In this document: one piece after another, positions 6,490 through 9,183 of the stretch
How the letters are laid out: each line of letters opens with the position of its first letter
Position numbering within the stretch: position 1 is the first letter of the stretch
NCBI GenBank assembly: GCA_022574115.1
Contig: JACZSS010000064.1
Span: forward strand, 1-9,183
DNA from: Candidatus Heimdallarchaeota archaeon
GTDB lineage: Archaea; Asgardarchaeota; Heimdallarchaeia; Heimdallarchaeales; Kariarchaeaceae
DNA: 9,183 nt
Direction: 5' to 3'
Notes under the pieces: model-generated
The model's input: the letters and a program-made list of their open reading frames with translations, nothing else
Told to the model about the DNA's origin: nothing
Database searches by the model: none
Made by a program: the position numbers and the translations under genes

Positions 6490-6651
6490 TTATTTAAACT
6501 GCTTAAGATTTGGCTGTTCGTCCGTACATTCACGATCATGAGTGAAATAATTTGTCTCGGTCACAGTAACAATTTGCTTAATTTCGTTAATGTTATAGCC
6601 ATACTGGGGCTCTATCTGAATATTAAATTGTATCTTGTCGACATAACCTGA
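6490..6651 (-). pseudogene. Possible gene remnant, 53 open codons without a good start
   Basis: Downstream of the epimerase on the same strand, 53 sense codons run from just after a TAA to a TAA at 6490-6492. They encode a protein-like sequence with pieces such as YVDKIQFNIQIEPQYGYN and ETNYFTHDRECTDEQPNLK. There is no ATG in frame, and the only GTG lies about halfway. This looks like the C-terminal end of a lost gene, or a gene with an unrecognised start. I cannot name a family. Codon-level resemblance to coding sequence is the only evidence. Confidence 0.25.
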
Positions 6652-6666
6652 TTACAGTTTGGAATA

Positions 6667-6681
6667 AATACCTTCGGTATT
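6667..6681 (-). terminator. Small hairpin just after the epimerase stop
   Basis: AATACC and GGTATT form a 6-bp perfect stem with a 3-nt loop, 8 bp beyond the epimerase stop codon. It could stabilise the 3' end of the message. There is no clear T-run after it on the minus strand, so a terminator role is uncertain. Confidence 0.25.
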
Positions 6682-6689
6682 AGTGTATA

Positions 6690-7676
6690 TCACTCTACAT
6701 TAGTGCATAACTGTAGCTTTGCAACCCATTCACTAAAACTCTCCTCAAAGGAATAATTGAATTTGTACGGAAGCGTATTTTGCAATTTGTCAGTATTCAG
6801 AGACCTATCAATAATCAGAGTTTTAACCCGGTAGCCAGAAATTCCTCTTTCATTTGATTCATGTTGTAGTTTAGCCTTAATGTCTGCAAAGAAGCCAATG
6901 ATTTTTGCAACAAATACCGGAATTGTTCGAGCATACGGAGGATCGTCCCCTGTTGAATTGCCAATAAAGTTTACTGCGTCTCTCCAAGCAATTTTTTCAT
7001 GCTGAACGTTAAAAGACTGATTTTCAAGTCCTGCAATAGAACTGAGTTTTATGATCACTTCAGACAAATCTCGAGTATCAACAAAACCAAATTGACCGCT
7101 TCCAATCAGAATCATTCTTCCATCCCGTATTCGTCCAAAGATCTCTTGGAAGAAGTTTTTATCATTTGGACCTCCTATGAAGGGAGGGCGGATAATTAAC
7201 CAGTTAAGTGCTGATTCTTTCACGAGTGCCTCTTGTTGCAACTTAGATTTTCCATATTTCGATCTAGGTTTTTGACTATCAACTTCTTTGAAATTTCCAT
7301 TCGTTTTGAGCTCATATGTGGCTATGGAGGAAATAAGAACAAATTTGCCAACGCCTATTTGTTCAGCTTTTTCTATTAATTTTTTTGTCTCTCCGATATT
7401 GACATTATTTAAAATATCATCAGTCCCGCCTGTTAGTGCTGCTGCACAATGAAACCAAGTCGCTTCTTTACTACCCCACCCATCCAACTTGGAGTACTCG
7501 CTAGAACCTTTATTTAAGTCAAACTCCATAATTATGTTACCGTATCCCTCAAAATGAGCTAGCGTTAATGAGTGCCGCCCGAGTGCCAAGATAGAGCTCG
7601 ATTCAAATTGTGTGGATAACGTTTTGACTATTGATTCGCCTAATAAACCGGTCGCACCCGTTACCACAAATTTCAT
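6690..7676 (-). CDS. NAD(P)-dependent epimerase/dehydratase, extended SDR family
   Basis: This is a 328-residue extended short-chain dehydrogenase/reductase starting at ATG (7674-7676) and ending with TGA. The Rossmann nucleotide-binding motif TGATGLLG is at 6-13, followed by HCAAAL (76-81), the catalytic serine region ISSIATY (115-121), the active-site pair Y141-x3-K145 in YGKSK, and RPPFIGGP (163-170). Relatives act on nucleotide sugars, sterols or other hydroxy compounds with NAD(P); the C-terminal half, which sets substrate choice, is not diagnostic. The start lies 8 bp after the stop of the decayed phosphatase, so its promoter must lie within that pseudogene's 3' part, or it is read through from further upstream. 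Family is sure; substrate is not. Confidence 0.9.
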   Translation of the reverse strand: MKFVVTGATGLLGESIVKTLSTQFESSSILALGRHSLTLAHFEGYGNIIMEFDLNKGSSEYSKLDGWGSKEATWFHCAAALTGGTDDILNNVNIGETKKLIEKAEQIGVGKFVLISSIATYELKTNGNFKEVDSQKPRSKYGKSKLQQEALVKESALNWLIIRPPFIGGPNDKNFFQEIFGRIRDGRMILIGSGQFGFVDTRDLSEVIIKLSSIAGLENQSFNVQHEKIAWRDAVNFIGNSTGDDPPYARTIPVFVAKIIGFFADIKAKLQHESNERGISGYRVKTLIIDRSLNTDKLQNTLPYKFNYSFEESFSEWVAKLQLCTNVE

Positions 7677-7684
7677 TATCTGAA

Positions 7685-8495
7685 TTAATTTGATTGATGT
7701 CGTATTTTCAATCTTCGTTTATGATTCCTCATTAGTCGACCCCCGACTAAGAATAAACCAACCATCCCAATGGTGAAGCCAACTGTGTCATCAGTTGTAC
7801 CAGTATCAGAAGTAGTTGGGGTCATAGAATCAGATGTTTCACCAATAGAAGTAGTAAATGTTTGAGAGCTCAAACTGGTTTCAGGAACGGATGATGAACT
7901 ATCTTGACTACTTGAGCTCGAAGAAGTTGGTTGTGGAGTGGCGGTGGACGTTTCAAACGTTGTTGAAGTGGAATAGTTGTAATATGAAGTTTTGGTGGGT
8001 CCGTCAGTTGCACCGGGGGTCTATGCTAGGCAATTTTCCGGGTAAGTCCTATCGATTGCATTTCGCATTACTCCATATACAAACGCGTTATTGTATAAAC
8101 ATTCGTCAGATACTAATAAGCTTGCATTTTTACAGTAAAGATGAAACGTAACTGCTTGTTGGCTATGAGAAGTTCTCACCAGAGTCGCATTGATCTGTAA
8201 TGTCCTACTAATCCTTCTAGCCCTTTGATCATTCTCCTCTTGATAGTTCAGGCAAGTCATCATCTAGCAGGGGTCGAGAATTCAACTCCATCCAGCCAGT
8301 CTCCCGATTGGCTAGGACAATCAGCAAGGTATCAGGATTAGTCTTCATCCATTCGACTACCATAACCATAATTACGGTCTATGCAAATTCAATGGTTTCA
8401 ATTACATTAGCAACCTCATCTCTAGCATGCCCTGCTCTATCAATATGGCCACCTTCAATCATCAAGAAAAATCCCTGCTCATTTTTTTCCAGCTG
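7685..8495 (-). pseudogene. Decayed, 5'-truncated alkaline phosphatase with surface anchor
   Basis: On the minus strand three open segments together match the C-terminal half of an alkaline phosphatase. Segment A (8495 to 8232) reads LEKNEQGFFLMIEGG, HIDRAGHARDE and NPDTLLIVLANRETG. A TAG interrupts it at 8379-8381, and TGA (8229-8231) ends it. A one-base frame change then leads to segment B (about 8243 to 8024), with TSHSQQAVTFHLY and AFVYGVMRNAIDRTYPEN, which ends at TAG (8021-8023). In the same frame follows a Ser/Thr/Pro-rich stalk (about 8020-7800), a membrane helix TVGFTIGMVGLFLVGG and a basic tail, ending in TAA. The metal-binding TADHET motif has become LANRET, losing the Asp and His ligands. 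The N-terminal half with the active-site serine is absent; the phosphogluconolactonase gene ends 14 bp upstream. The intact ancestor would have been a cell-surface phosphomonoesterase. Confidence 0.85.
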
Positions 8496-8508
8496 CAAAC
8501 ATCAAAAT

Positions 8509-9183
8509 TTAATCATTTTGGGAACGTAATATCTCTAGGTGGCATTGTTTATCCATAAATACAGTAATATTTTGATGTCGTTTAGTAATTGATAGAATCG
8601 GGTAATCGCAATAATTCTCTGAGGTTTGGGTTCTAGCAAATGTTCGTCCTTTATCTGCCCCTAAAAGTAAAATGATAATTTCGTTTGCCTTGAGAATAAA
8701 ATTTGGTGTCAGACTAACTCTATTCTCGTTAAAATGCTCAACGAAAGTGTGTAGGACTTTATTATCCAGATCATCAAAAGAATTAAGATATTCATTATTT
8801 TGGGGGAACAGTGAGGCTGTGTGTCCATCAGTGCCCATCCCAAGTAGTAAAATTGTAGATTTTGAATCGACTCTTCCGAATAATTGATCCAACCTAGAAT
8901 GATAGAGTCTTGCACTTTCAGAAATGTCTGCAACCTGATTAACAAGTGGAATAGAGGAAAAACTATATTTCTTTGGATCGCTAATCTGGTTAATCAAAGT
9001 CTTGATAATCATCTTTTGATTGCTTCTCTGGCTTTCTTGATCCACAAATCGTTCATCGACTTGAAAAAAATTGACTCGATGCGTTATGTCGTGATTCTCA
9101 ATTAATAGACCCAGTTTTTCATAGAGGGACCGCGGAGTCATTCCACCGCTCAAACCAAGGTTCACGCTGTGTGTTGATTGTAG
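8509..9183 (-). CDS. pgl: 6-phosphogluconolactonase, cut by the window edge
   Basis: This enzyme hydrolyses 6-phosphogluconolactone to 6-phosphogluconate, the second step of the oxidative pentose phosphate pathway, in the cytosol. The reading frame is open to the window end, so the true start lies beyond 9183. An internal GTG at 9163-9165 is unlikely to be the start because the conserved first strand (VNLGLSGGMTPRSLYEKL) begins right there. Landmarks: phosphate-binding SGGMTP, then VDERFVDQESQRSNQKMI, then LLLGMGTDGHTASLFP with the catalytic-base histidine. About 224 residues are visible; the family is usually 230-260, so only the N-terminus is missing. The gene ends with TAA, 14 bp before the phosphatase remnant. 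Glucosamine-6-phosphate isomerase shares the fold, but the DGHTASLFP motif favours the lactonase. Confidence 0.88.
   Translation of the reverse strand, partial: LQSTHSVNLGLSGGMTPRSLYEKLGLLIENHDITHRVNFFQVDERFVDQESQRSNQKMIIKTLINQISDPKKYSFSSIPLVNQVADISESARLYHSRLDQLFGRVDSKSTILLLGMGTDGHTASLFPQNNEYLNSFDDLDNKVLHTFVEHFNENRVSLTPNFILKANEIIILLLGADKGRTFARTQTSENYCDYPILSITKRHQNITVFMDKQCHLEILRSQND

Noticed and set aside
6137..6689. Possible insertion sequence or attachment site in the convergent region
   Set aside because: No transposase or integrase fragment, tRNA end, or flanking direct repeats could be found.
7264..7280. TAGGTTTTTGACTATC resembles the TAGGT-N6-ACCTA sites
   Set aside because: The right arm does not match and it lies inside the epimerase coding sequence.
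7685..7873. 62-residue small membrane protein
   Set aside because: Its apparent TTG start is an internal leucine codon of a Ser/Thr-rich stalk that extends to 8020, so it is the C-terminal end of the phosphatase remnant.
8021..8263. 80-residue minus-strand open frame that could be read as an independent gene
   Set aside because: It is the middle segment of the decayed alkaline phosphatase: its ATG follows a stop, and its frame continues past TAG into the stalk and anchor.

Overview
The window looks like part of an archaeal chromosome, most likely an Asgard archaeon near Heimdallarchaeia. This placement is an inference from gene style; there is no rRNA or marker gene. The DNA is AT-rich. Genes start at ATG, GTG or TTG without clear Shine-Dalgarno sites, and TATA-like boxes lie upstream. 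One regulator has the archaeal DUF4443-type architecture. Two surface proteins end in a C-terminal membrane helix with a basic tail, and one of them is rich in N-glycosylation sequons.

Layout. The left block (39-1245, minus) holds a cytosolic leucine-rich-repeat protein and a small membrane-anchored surface protein. The middle block (1349-5997, plus) holds a winged-helix regulator, a homogentisate 1,2-dioxygenase, a 439-residue all-helical protein of unknown function, a small cupin and an alpha/beta hydrolase. The two blocks are divergent. Their shared promoter region carries two exact copies of TAGGT-N6-ACCTA plus a tighter AGGT/ACCT repeat, a strong candidate operator for the regulator. The stretch 5998-6689 is a convergent region with no convincing intact gene; it has several hairpins and a possible gene remnant. 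The right block (6490-9183, minus) contains, in transcription order, a 6-phosphogluconolactonase cut by the window edge, a decayed alkaline phosphatase and an NAD-dependent epimerase/dehydratase.

How the genes fit together. The dioxygenase carries the HGD-family iron ligands and opens the ring of homogentisate with O2, so this lineage probably meets oxygen and can handle tyrosine- or phenylacetate-derived aromatics. The other enzymes of that pathway are not in the window. The cupin, hydrolase and helical protein may be linked to the dioxygenase by position only. The lactonase points to an oxidative pentose phosphate route. The alkaline phosphatase remnant has lost its 5' part, carries in-frame stops and a frameshift, and has replaced two metal ligands, so it is a pseudogene whose C-terminal surface anchor is still readable.

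Most notable: the paired operator-like sites, the dioxygenase in an archaeal setting, the phosphatase pseudogene and the structured convergent region. No mobile element, CRISPR array, tRNA or rRNA was recognised.
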